From a virus, in the IMG/VR virus record IMGVR_UViG_3300000115_000276, positions 1-20,232 of that record: a DNA stretch of 20,232 bases. One strand, written 5' to 3'. The position numbers and the translations under genes were made by a program. Below the pieces are notes generated by a model that had not been told where the DNA came from, did no database searches, and was given only the letters and a program-made list of their open reading frames with translations. The stretch's first letter is position 1, and each line of letters begins with the position of its first letter. Below are positions 7,400-16,000 of the stretch, in pieces.

Positions 7400-7897
7400 T
7401 TATACATATGAAATATCTTCGGGGTCAAGGATAGTCGCAATAATATTGTCGTCATTTATAAGACGAACCTCTAAACCTTCCACTTTAAACCTATTTCCAG
7501 CATATCTTCCTATTAATACCCATTTCTTTTCAGATGCCCAAGCACCACTTGGGAATTTCTGGGTGTCTGTGTAAGCGTCAGGCCCAAGTTTAACAACGTA
7601 AGCCGCCACAGTTGCGAAGGATTCACGCTCTCTAACAGAGTCTGGAACTATTACTCCACCTTTAGTTTTGGAGCTAGGATAATATGGGATAATAAGAACT
7701 CTATAACCAGTTGGCTGGGGTAGGCGTTCTATTACAGAACTTTCTAGATTAGAAGGATCATCTTCATTTTTACTCTTCTCTGGCTCTCTAGAAGCTCCTC
7801 CACCAAAGGCAGTTTTTAGTGCTTTTGGCATTTCAGGTTCTTTTTTATTTGCTAAGGATCTTGCGACATGTTCAGGAACATATAATTTTTTAGTCAT
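7400..7897 (-). CDS. Phage GroES-like (Cpn10) co-chaperonin
   Basis: Residues about 58-160 resemble the Cpn10 fold: RVLIIPYYPSSKTKGGVIVPDSV has the entry strand and the mobile loop with KTKGGVIVPD (about 77-86), then VVKLGPDAYTD, a WVLIGRYAGNRFKVEGLEVRLINDDNIIATI strand set. The first about 55 residues are an added N-terminal extension rich in Lys, Glu and Pro. It resembles phage co-chaperonins such as T4 gp31 in role: capsid proteins of such phages need a phage-coded GroES partner for host GroEL. Its place just before the scaffold and capsid genes supports this. It overlaps the upstream gene by 8 nt. The family match is from pattern recognition. Confidence 0.82.
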   Translation of the reverse strand: MTKKLYVPEHVARSLANKKEPEMPKALKTAFGGGASREPEKSKNEDDPSNLESSVIERLPQPTGYRVLIIPYYPSSKTKGGVIVPDSVRERESFATVAAYVVKLGPDAYTDTQKFPSGAWASEKKWVLIGRYAGNRFKVEGLEVRLINDDNIIATILDPEDISYV

Positions 7898-8087
7898 CTT
7901 CTAACATTACACCTTTCATCGCGGTTTTAATTTCATCTTCAATAAAGGTCATTCCGCGTAGTTGACCTGCAAGATACCGATACTCATCAAATGAGTTAAT
8001 CGAACCATCAGCAAGCGTGTCTTTAACTCTAGAGATACGCTCACGAATGTTTTTTAATAAGTAGTCTGCTAAATTTATTGCGTCCAT
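7890..8087 (-). CDS. Small helical phage protein of unknown function (65 aa)
   Basis: The sequence (MDAINLADYLLKNIRERISRVKD, then FDEYRYLAGQLRGMTFIEDEIKTAM) predicts three amphipathic helices and no membrane segment. I recognise the general form as a recurrent small protein next to the GroES-like gene in marine phages but know no function. It overlaps the co-chaperonin gene by 8 nt, so the two are probably translated together. There is only a poor ribosome-binding site before the ATG. Confidence 0.6.
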   Translation of the reverse strand: MDAINLADYLLKNIRERISRVKDTLADGSINSFDEYRYLAGQLRGMTFIEDEIKTAMKGVMLEDD

Positions 8088-8136
8088 AATTTAGGACAAT
8101 ATACCATGATAAAGGAAAGGCAAGTACAATTACCAT

Positions 8137-8370
8137 CTATTTCTTTTTAGTTGTTTTTTTAACTTTTAATTTAGCTTTAGCTTTAGGCTTTGCTTTAACT
8201 TCTGATTTTGGTTTCTCAACCCAAGCCTCATTTTCTGGCGTTTTAGGATCGTCTTTTACAAAATGACCTTCTTCAGTCCTTGCTCTAACTTTTACTGTTT
8301 CAACAACTTCGACAATATTTTTTTTAGCTGCTCTTATTTGTTGAATAATTTTATCTCTTACAGAACCCAT
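8137..8370 (-). CDS. Small phage protein with Lys-rich tail (77 aa)
   Basis: The first half is a helix (SVRDKIIQQIRAAKKNIVEVVE) followed by KVRARTEEGHFVKDDPKTPENEAWVEK. The last 25 residues are almost only Lys, Ala, Pro and Val (KPKAKAKLKVKKTTKKK), like a histone H1 tail. This suggests binding to DNA or acidic partners, for example the scaffold. That is inference. A strong AAGGAGA site precedes the ATG. It lies between portal and the 65-aa gene. Confidence 0.6.
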   Translation of the reverse strand: MGSVRDKIIQQIRAAKKNIVEVVETVKVRARTEEGHFVKDDPKTPENEAWVEKPKSEVKAKPKAKAKLKVKKTTKKK

Positions 8371-8382
8371 TATAATCTCCTT

Positions 8383-10824
8383 TTAATTTGCTTTCTGTCT
8401 GGCGTTAAGAGATGCTATATCTCTTTGAGTTTGGATACGATCTTCTGCTATTCTTGTTTTATCTCTTAAAGCTTCTTGAGAAACAGCAACACGTTGTTGA
8501 TCTATCATATTATCATTAATCTCTTTTTCTCTATCAAACTCTTGTCTAGCTACAAATTCACTATCTTTTCTTTGTAAATCAGCGGCTTTTATTTCTAATT
8601 CTTTGTTTCTAATTTCTACAAGAGGATCAGTTTCTGGCGGAGTTTCCATAGATTGTGACAATTGCTCAACAGTATCTGCTATTATTTGAGCCGCAATTTT
8701 ATCTATTTGTGGCTGTATTTGTTGCATCATAGCTTGCATCTGTTGTTGATCTTGCTGAACTTCAGGAGGGATTCCTTGCATAATTTGTTGCTGTGCCTGT
8801 TCCTCAGACATTAATCCAATATGCTCCTGCACATGCCCTTGTAGAGCCATAATAGCATTTGGGTTCATTTCTACTGCTGGAGTAGACATAATGGCTAAAT
8901 GAGTCTCGATATGGGCCTGATGGTCTTGACCTGGAAATGCCTGCAAAGGAACACCCAATAAAGAGTTTTGATTTTCTTTGGCTGCATTAACTGGTTGAGG
9001 CTGTGGAGGTGCAGGCAGTAAAGCATCAATATTGCTAACACCTAAAGCCTCGTACATCTTACGATAAGCTTGGTATAATCCTTGAGGGCCACCATGTATC
9101 TCTGGATTAGACTGAACTAACTGCAACTGTGTTTGAGCTAATGCAATCCTTTGAGACATAGAAAATATGTTTGGATCGCTGGTAGGAATAACATCAACTC
9201 TACCATCAAAGTCTTGCGCTTTAACTTCTGGACCAACTTCATTTGAAATAATATAGGGATATGGTTCTACGCTCTTAGAGAACACTTGAGCTAATAGCTT
9301 AAACTCTAATTTTTGAGAATAATGTAGCCTTTTATGGATAGCAGACATAACTTTTGTGCCACGCTCCATAATAGCCATAGTAGTCCCAACAGGAGTATCA
9401 CCCCCCATTTCACCTACTTTTAGGTCTGCCATAGACGCAAACCTACGCCCTGCGTCCACAAGATTACCTAAAAGGTTGTACAAAGTACCTGAAGGCTCTT
9501 TAAATGGTAATGGCATAAGCGCACCACGCAAATCGCCACTAACTACGTCTATATCTCTAAATTCTCCAGGCTGTAGTGGTTCGTCATCATTTTTGATCCT
9601 AGCACCACGAGCTTTAAATCCAGCAGGAAGATTAGCTAAAGTACCCGCATCTATAAGCTGTCTTAAAATCGAAGTAGAAGCTTGAGCTAACCCTCCAATC
9701 ATATGAGTTAGCCCCAACCCATAAAAACCAAGACCTGGAAGAAACTTGTAATGAACAAAGAAATGTTTTTGTTTCTTCATTGTGTCTTGCTCTTCGTAGT
9801 TCCTCCTAATAGATAATACTTCGCTAGTATCCTCTAAAATTGTTACGATATAAGGCAACTGTAAACCAGTAGGCTCACCCATCTCGTCAATATCTTCAAA
9901 TCCCTCTAAATCTAGATTTAAATGGACTTCATATAAAGTTAACTCTTCTGAGTTATTAGTTGGATGAACGCCTTGAATATCATTAATAGATTCTTGAACT
10001 TCACCAGAATCATCGGTTCCAGAAGAAGGTAAATCTATGTCATCACTATAAAAACCTGCTAACTGAAGCTTCCTAACTTCATTAGAGTTCATGCTAATTC
10101 TATGCGTAACTCTAGGAGAGGAAGCTAGATCTGATACTCCGTATGGAACAATTAAATCTTCTGCGTGAACAAAATCAGATACAGCTCTGTTTTTTAATGG
10201 GTTAAAATAAATCTTTTTAAATGTAGAACCAATAATAGGTAAGTAGAATAACATCTGATCTAACTCTGGATCATATTCTTCCATCTTACATGTAATCATA
10301 TAGTTCATGTATTCTTGGACTCTTTCAGCTTGCTTAATAAGAGCCTCAGTCTCTTCTCCAAATACCTGCACCCTTACTGGCCCTTGGGCTGGTAACAGCT
10401 CCCTGTAGGCTTGCGATTGGAACTGGGTGACAGACTCAGCCAAAAGAGGGTGAACAATGCCAGAGGAGCCTTCAAATGGCTCAGAACGCTTTTCGTTTTT
10501 CATGCCAAGAAATTCTATGCCTTTTTTATAGGTGTCTTCCCAATCTTTTCTTGAAGATAAATCATCATCAATCGAACCTATCAAATCAGATGCTATTGTA
10601 CCTAACTCTCCAGAATCCATTGTATCTGCTAAATTACCATCAAAAGGAAGATCTATAGTAACAGTTTCCTCCTCAAATTCACCTACAATAGCAGAACCAT
10701 CTTCCATTTCTAGGATTCCAGGTCCAATTTGCATTTCTTCTATTTCAACAATAGCTTCAGGATTTTCATCTAAAGGAAGAATTCCAGGCATACCACCTGC
10801 TCCCATATCTCTCTCAACAGCCAT
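8383..10824 (-). CDS. Portal protein (813 aa)
   Basis: The protein matches large P22/SU10-like portals in size and order. An acidic N-terminal 75 residues is followed by the core with SSRKDWEDTYKKGIEFLGMK, EPFEGSSGIVHPLLAESVTQFQSQAYRELLP (about 115-147), a DQMLFYLPIIGSTFKKIYFNP region and an FVHAEDLIVPYGVSDL region, and then PGLGFYGLGLTHMIGGLAQASTSILRQLIDAGTLANLPAG, a highly conserved portal helix. The last about 170 residues are Gln-, Met- and Glu-rich and helical (QQIMQGIPPEVQQDQQQMQAMMQQIQPQID), fitting the barrel domain of such portals. It forms the dodecameric DNA entry ring. A strong AGGAGA precedes the start, and a 125-nt leader lies upstream. Confidence 0.88.
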   Translation of the reverse strand: MAVERDMGAGGMPGILPLDENPEAIVEIEEMQIGPGILEMEDGSAIVGEFEEETVTIDLPFDGNLADTMDSGELGTIASDLIGSIDDDLSSRKDWEDTYKKGIEFLGMKNEKRSEPFEGSSGIVHPLLAESVTQFQSQAYRELLPAQGPVRVQVFGEETEALIKQAERVQEYMNYMITCKMEEYDPELDQMLFYLPIIGSTFKKIYFNPLKNRAVSDFVHAEDLIVPYGVSDLASSPRVTHRISMNSNEVRKLQLAGFYSDDIDLPSSGTDDSGEVQESINDIQGVHPTNNSEELTLYEVHLNLDLEGFEDIDEMGEPTGLQLPYIVTILEDTSEVLSIRRNYEEQDTMKKQKHFFVHYKFLPGLGFYGLGLTHMIGGLAQASTSILRQLIDAGTLANLPAGFKARGARIKNDDEPLQPGEFRDIDVVSGDLRGALMPLPFKEPSGTLYNLLGNLVDAGRRFASMADLKVGEMGGDTPVGTTMAIMERGTKVMSAIHKRLHYSQKLEFKLLAQVFSKSVEPYPYIISNEVGPEVKAQDFDGRVDVIPTSDPNIFSMSQRIALAQTQLQLVQSNPEIHGGPQGLYQAYRKMYEALGVSNIDALLPAPPQPQPVNAAKENQNSLLGVPLQAFPGQDHQAHIETHLAIMSTPAVEMNPNAIMALQGHVQEHIGLMSEEQAQQQIMQGIPPEVQQDQQQMQAMMQQIQPQIDKIAAQIIADTVEQLSQSMETPPETDPLVEIRNKELEIKAADLQRKDSEFVARQEFDREKEINDNMIDQQRVAVSQEALRDKTRIAEDRIQTQRDIASLNARQKAN

Positions 10825-10846
10825 TGTGATCTCCTATATATAAAGT

Positions 10847-10940
10847 GTTGGGGCAGAAATTGCTCATACCACTTTTCTCTCCAAAAATGGGAACAGACAA
10901 CAGTTAGTGGGAGGACTCACCTGTTGCACTCTACCCCAAC
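10847..10940 (-). other. Potential structured RNA leader of the portal gene
   Basis: The gap between two tightly spaced genes holds a 7-bp outer pairing, GTTGGGG with CCCCAAC, that closes a 94-nt segment. Inside it CAACAG pairs with CTGTTG (minus strand), around a loop with a possible GTG/CAC pairing. The segment lies 22 nt from the portal start. No T-run follows, so it is not an intrinsic terminator. A structured 5' leader, RNA-processing site or translational control element for the portal is possible. Pairing was judged by eye only. Confidence 0.4.
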
Positions 10941-10949
10941 CTCTTTGCG

Positions 10950-11138
10950 CTATCTAACGCCAATAAACTTAGTCCCTCTTAGTGCAGCTCCACCGCCTCT
11001 AGAGTTTCCTGCTCCTGTTCCGCCTGTCATAGGAGCCTTTTTTAGATTGTTAAAAGACTCACTCATTACACCTGTAACTGCATTTTGATTGTTGCCGTCA
11101 GTAGGTGTTTTTATTGTTTTCTTTTTCTTCATCTTCAT
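10950..11138 (-). CDS. Small Lys/Gly-rich phage protein (62 aa)
   Basis: The sequence begins MKMKKKKTIKTPTDGNNQN and ends GGTGAGNSRGGGAALRGTKFIGVR. The C-terminal Gly-rich RGGGAALRGTKF motif is one I recall from small proteins next to terminase and portal genes in marine phages. It probably lacks a stable fold. There is an AAGGA site upstream. Function unknown; location next to the terminase suggests a link to packaging, as inference. Confidence 0.58.
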   Translation of the reverse strand: MKMKKKKTIKTPTDGNNQNAVTGVMSESFNNLKKAPMTGGTGAGNSRGGGAALRGTKFIGVR

Positions 11139-11150
11139 TGCTCTAATCCT

Positions 11151-11564
11151 TTACTTGTTCATTGCTCGACTTTTTCCACGACCTGGCATTACGCAACCAC
11201 CGCCCTTGTACTTCTTCACTGAACCACCGCCTTTGTATTTCTTAACCATACCGCCGCCCATCATGCCTTTTCTTTTACCCATCATGTTTTCTAAACGAGA
11301 CCTATCCATATTACTCATGCCTCGTCCAGATTCTTTAAGACCTCCTTTACTCAGCAGCATCATAAGTTTTTTAATCATACCTGCTTTTTCTGCATCCATG
11401 TCAGTAGTTGCATTTTGAGACTCCATATCAGACATACCGCGTTCAGCCATCATTCTTCTGTTGTTTGCTATGTCTTCGTCAGTAACAGCTTTACCTGCAC
11501 CCGCTCCCGTCATACCCTTCATTATTTTTGCCATTCTGATACTGTCTGCCATAGAATCTGCCAT
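11151..11564 (-). CDS. Met/Gly/Lys-rich phage protein with KKYKGGG repeats (137 aa)
   Basis: The first 90 residues are Met- and charge-rich helices (ADSMADSIRMAKIMKGMTG, MMAERGMSDMESQNAT). The tail repeats a KKYKGGG unit twice (GGGMVKKYKGGGSVKKYKGGGCVMPGRGKSR). Short Lys-Tyr-Gly tails with CVMPGRG are frequent in virion-region proteins of marine phages, but no function is known to me. It lies between the 62-aa gene and the terminase, with an AGGAGA site. No cleavage site or catalytic residue is seen. Confidence 0.58.
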   Translation of the reverse strand: MADSMADSIRMAKIMKGMTGAGAGKAVTDEDIANNRRMMAERGMSDMESQNATTDMDAEKAGMIKKLMMLLSKGGLKESGRGMSNMDRSRLENMMGKRKGMMGGGMVKKYKGGGSVKKYKGGGCVMPGRGKSRAMNK

Positions 11565-11574
11565 TTTTTATCTC

Positions 11575-13053
11575 CTAATAATACTCTCTTGAGCTTCTAA
11601 ATTCGTAGTCATCTTCGTCATTATAGTCAGTTGGGGTAACAATAAAACCACCTTGCCTAAAACGGAGTATAGCCTGTGTCATGCTATCTGCCAAGTCATC
11701 ATGTTCGCCATTAGGAAAAGAAGCACATTCTTCCATCACCTCATCCGCAAAATTAGTCTCAGGACACCACACCATGCCACTCTCAAATACAGGAGCGCAG
11801 GAGTGCATCCTCGTAAACTTATCAGCACCACGGCTCGGAGTAAATGGTGTTACTGGAATCCCCATACGCCTTAATTCTTGCGTTAAAGGCATCCCTGAAC
11901 CTTTTTGCTCTATGAGAACCATATCAGGGTCATACAATTTGTAAAGTTCATTTGCCTCTTCTTTTAGCTGTGGGAACTCCCAACGCCCCTTAACAGCGTC
12001 CAAAAGCATGATATGTTCCTCATTTGACTCAGATTCAGTGAATATTCCCCATGTTGTAACCGCAGAATAGTCGGCTCTATCACTCTTACTAAAGGCCGTA
12101 TCATAGCTCTGAATGATGTAATTACACTCAGGAGGGTCCTCTTTTTCCCACTTTTGCCACCATTCTCGCTTGATTATCGCCCCTTCTTCGGCTGTGGGGT
12201 TCTGCATGTACTGTGCGTTCCACTTCCCCACAGGAATAGACGCTTTTACCCCCTCTAACTCCTCTAATTTCCAATATTCAGGCCATAATGACTTGCCAGA
12301 GGGCATAATAGCGGGAAATTCTACTATATCCCACTTATCAGCTCCTTTTTCGCTCTGTTTAGACAAAACTTTTGCCGTTAAGTCCCTAATAGACCACCTC
12401 GTCATCACAATTATGATCGAACCACCAGGCTGTAGACGCTGTCGAGGACCAGAAGTGTACCATTCGTAGATAGTATCAAGCGCAGTAGCACTTAATGCGT
12501 CTTGCTCAGACACAGGATCATCAATAATAGCTAAATCAGCACCACGACCAGCTAACGCACCCCCAACTCCAACCGCATAATACTCTCCACCCGCATTTGT
12601 ACTCCACCTGCCAGAGGCTTTAGCATCAACAGCAAGCTTAACGTCAGGGAAAATGTCCTGAAAGTCCTCATTCTCAATTAAATTCTTTACTTTTCTACCA
12701 AAACCAACCGCCAGCTCCGCCGTGTGAGTCGCCTGAATGATTTTTTTAGTAGGATCACGTCCCATAAGCCACGTTGGGAACAAATAAGACGCAAATTCAC
12801 TCTTTGTATGACGAGGAGGCATGTTAATAATAAGTCTTTTGATCTTACCATCAGCCACAGCTTGCAATTTTTCAGCATAAATCTTATGATGCGCCCCCTC
12901 AATAAAATCAGGCCACACATACTTAACAAAAGACATGAAATCTTTTTGTTTCTCTTCTCTTTCATCTAATTTATTAAGCCGCTCCAACATAGGAGCAACT
13001 TTCATAAGCTCTTCGTCAGTTAGAAACTGCGAAAAGTCTTCTACACCATCCAT
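11575..13053 (-). CDS. terL: Terminase large subunit (492 aa)
   Basis: The ATPase part has a Walker A-like loop MPPRHTKSE (residues 78-86), Walker B LAIIDDP (174-180) and the coupling motif IIVMTRW (214-220). The RNase-H-like nuclease part has three acidic clusters: SYDTAFS with D318, VLIEQKGSG with E382, and HDDLADS with D452/D453. This is the motor that packages DNA into the procapsid and cuts concatemers. All key acidic residues are present, so it looks intact. The ribosome-binding site is weak (GGGGTAGGG region). No small terminase gene was found next to it. Confidence 0.95.
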   Translation of the reverse strand: MDGVEDFSQFLTDEELMKVAPMLERLNKLDEREEKQKDFMSFVKYVWPDFIEGAHHKIYAEKLQAVADGKIKRLIINMPPRHTKSEFASYLFPTWLMGRDPTKKIIQATHTAELAVGFGRKVKNLIENEDFQDIFPDVKLAVDAKASGRWSTNAGGEYYAVGVGGALAGRGADLAIIDDPVSEQDALSATALDTIYEWYTSGPRQRLQPGGSIIIVMTRWSIRDLTAKVLSKQSEKGADKWDIVEFPAIMPSGKSLWPEYWKLEELEGVKASIPVGKWNAQYMQNPTAEEGAIIKREWWQKWEKEDPPECNYIIQSYDTAFSKSDRADYSAVTTWGIFTESESNEEHIMLLDAVKGRWEFPQLKEEANELYKLYDPDMVLIEQKGSGMPLTQELRRMGIPVTPFTPSRGADKFTRMHSCAPVFESGMVWCPETNFADEVMEECASFPNGEHDDLADSMTQAILRFRQGGFIVTPTDYNDEDDYEFRSSREYY

Positions 13054-13057
13054 AACC

Positions 13058-16000
13058 CTACCCCGTTAAGCTACTTAAAAACCTTTGTGTCGCTGAAGCT
13101 AAACTATCTGTTACAGCTCCACTTGTAAGAGGATCTACTCCCATTGCGCCACCTTTGTTCGCAAAAGTAATTGGATTGAATGTCTCAGTAGGTTCAGTAG
13201 GAACTCTAGAAGGCTGTTTAATTCTAGCAATAATCTCGTCTAAAGTTTCTGTAGGTGTTTCATCTTCAGATGTGTCATCTGTATCATCCTCAGTTGTTTC
13301 ATCATCTTCACCTACATTTTGAACTGGAACACAAACGCCACCACTTAATACATAACCCGCTGGACATGGATCATTAGGAGCAGGAGAATCATCATCATCA
13401 GGGCCAGGTTTGAATCCTTCTCCTAAAATGTAATCATAAAGAGGATCTTTGTTATCAAATTGATTGGGCATAACTGAATGACCTTTGTATTCAACTATGT
13501 TGCCTTTTGCGTCTTTGATAACAACACCAACATACTTACCTTTATGTCTTCCTTTTTGTATTCTAACCGCTGTCGCTGTTTGACCATCTTTCAAGTAGCC
13601 TCTTTTATCTCCATCTAATAGGTCAGCCTGTTCCTTCATGTCTTTTTGAGTTAATTTTATCATAACCTTATCAAGCAGTGCCAAAATAGGATGCGCTTTA
13701 GAAATAAGACTAACACCATCTCTCACCCAACCTTGGTTTCTTTCTCCAGCTCTTAGACGTTTTAAAAGCTCTTCTTTAGTTTCAAAAGCATAATTACCTT
13801 CACTTAGGCCGTCTAATTTGTTGTAGTAAAGATCGTTATTAAGGTCTTCTTTTACAGCTTTTATTGTGCCTGCGGTAACATCGCCATTTTGTCCGTTGCC
13901 AGCATTAGCAATAAGTTGTTCTAGTTTTACAATTCCTTTGTTTTCAATCTCATTTTCATCAGGGAAACCTCCAGTAACAGCGTTTGAAATTGTTTCTTCT
14001 AAATCTAAACCTTCACCACCTTCTCCTTGAAACTCTGAATTAATATCATTGACAAGGGCTTCTTCCTCATAACCACCTGCTTGTTCAGAACCAAAATCAT
14101 CAAAACTAACTGCTGGATCTCCAATGCCCATTGGGTCTACAGGATCGCCTAAAGGCTGTATGGAACTGCCGCCTGTAGGAACATCGGCTCTTGTATCCGT
14201 AGCCATCGCATTTATACCTGCATCCTCCTGAAAAGGACCACCTGTAGGAATATCTGCCTTATAAACAATCTCAGCATCATCTGGAATCATGGGTCCTAAA
14301 CCGTCAAACTCACCTTCAAAGGTATTATTATCAAATGTAATTGGTTGGTCGTCTGGCCTTTTAGTGTCTGAAGGAAATTTTTCTATAGGATCTCCAATGC
14401 CCATCGAATCAATAGAATCAAACGCTAAAGGCTGTATAGAACTTCCACCCGTAGGTCTATCAGCCCTTGTATCCGTAGCAAATACATCAAAACCCGCATC
14501 TTCACTATCAAGTGGGCCACCCACAAGAGGACTAGGAGTTGGGAAAATACGGGCATCATCTTTTGGTGGAGCCATAGATGTAGCTGGTCTAGTGCTAAAA
14601 CCTTTTGAAGCCCTATCTCTCTCAAAGGCATCAAGTTCTCTTGCATTTTGATCATCATTCCTAGCGCGTAATGCGTTAGAAGCTCCCTCATCACCATCTA
14701 AAGATAGTTGCTCTAATTCAGCCTCACTAAGGTCGCTATACATAACAGAAGAATCAAATCCCTCTCCATCCTCATCAAAACCAAACCCAGTAGGCGTAGG
14801 TGTTTGATTCGCTAAGTCCTCAGTTCCAAACATATCATTAGACGGAATATTAGCTTTTTCTAACTCATTTTTACGCTTTTCAAACTCATTAATACTATTT
14901 TGTAATTCAGTTTTAAAACCTGACATGTCATCTCTAACAAAGTCATCAGTTTCAGGATTGTAAGGCATATACCCCCTACTATCTTTCGTAGGAGCAAATG
15001 GATCTCCAGTCATTAAACCAGACGTTAATCCACTCGAACCACTCGACATAATATTTCCACTAGTATTCGGGTCAGAAGGATCAAAATCAAAAGGAGAAAT
15101 AGACCTGTTCTTAAACTCCTGTGGAGCCGCAAATAACATGTCATCTGGTAAAGCACGATTATCACTTATACGATCACCCATAGAGTCTACATACGCACCA
15201 GAAGACGAAAGCGCATCCGTCCTCTCAGGAAAACCAAGCTTGCTTCTAGCAAGAGCAAGACCATCAAGACTTTCCATTCTTTTCGCTAAGTTGCTCCTAG
15301 CAGTCACAGGATCAGTATCTAGACCCCCCGTTTTAGAAGATCCACCAAGATACCCAACATCACTAGACTCTAAATTCCCGCCATCACCTGTAAAATTACT
15401 GGATGAAAATTTAGGAATAGATATACCACTTGTTCCAGCATTTACAGTGTTACCACCAAAAATGTTTGACATCCTATCCCTAACTCCGTCATCAAAGATA
15501 GAAGAAGTGCCGCCAGTATTAGCAAACGTACCCTCAGCACTCTCAGCATTTAAAAAGTCAGACGCAGGATTACCTAAATTCGTCATAGGTCTGTTATCCC
15601 TGCTAAACGGTTGCTCTAAACCACCCCTGTTGGAAAATAACTGACCACCACCAAAACCTGCATAACTATCTCGACTCGCAGTAGGATACTGCGTAGGCTC
15701 CTTATCATAACCAGCCGTGTTCATTACCTCAATCTCATCCGCAGAAGGATACTGCGCCGCAATCCTCTGCTCAGTCGCAGCCCTCAAAGCCGCTTCCGCT
15801 GCCGCCCTGTCATCCGCATCATTCTGACGCTGTTCTTCCTCTTGCCTGTCTAACTCATCTCTAAAATCACGCGCCTCAGCACCAAAATTCTCAGAACCAG
15901 GGCCATCTCTACGAGCATACGCAGGAACTCCACCTGGACCAGGCTGACCAGAACCACCCATCTGCCGCAACATAGACTGCTCTTGAGGATCAATATACGC

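Noticed and set aside
10847-10940. tRNA in the portal leader, because of the 7-bp closing stem
   Set aside because: Length is 94 nt, there is no GTTCGA-type T-loop, and no anticodon arm can be drawn.
15138-15644. 168-aa plus-strand open frame inside the 1242-aa gene
   Set aside because: The low-complexity composition of the minus-strand gene leaves this frame open by chance. It has no family pattern and the minus-strand frame is clearly the coding one.
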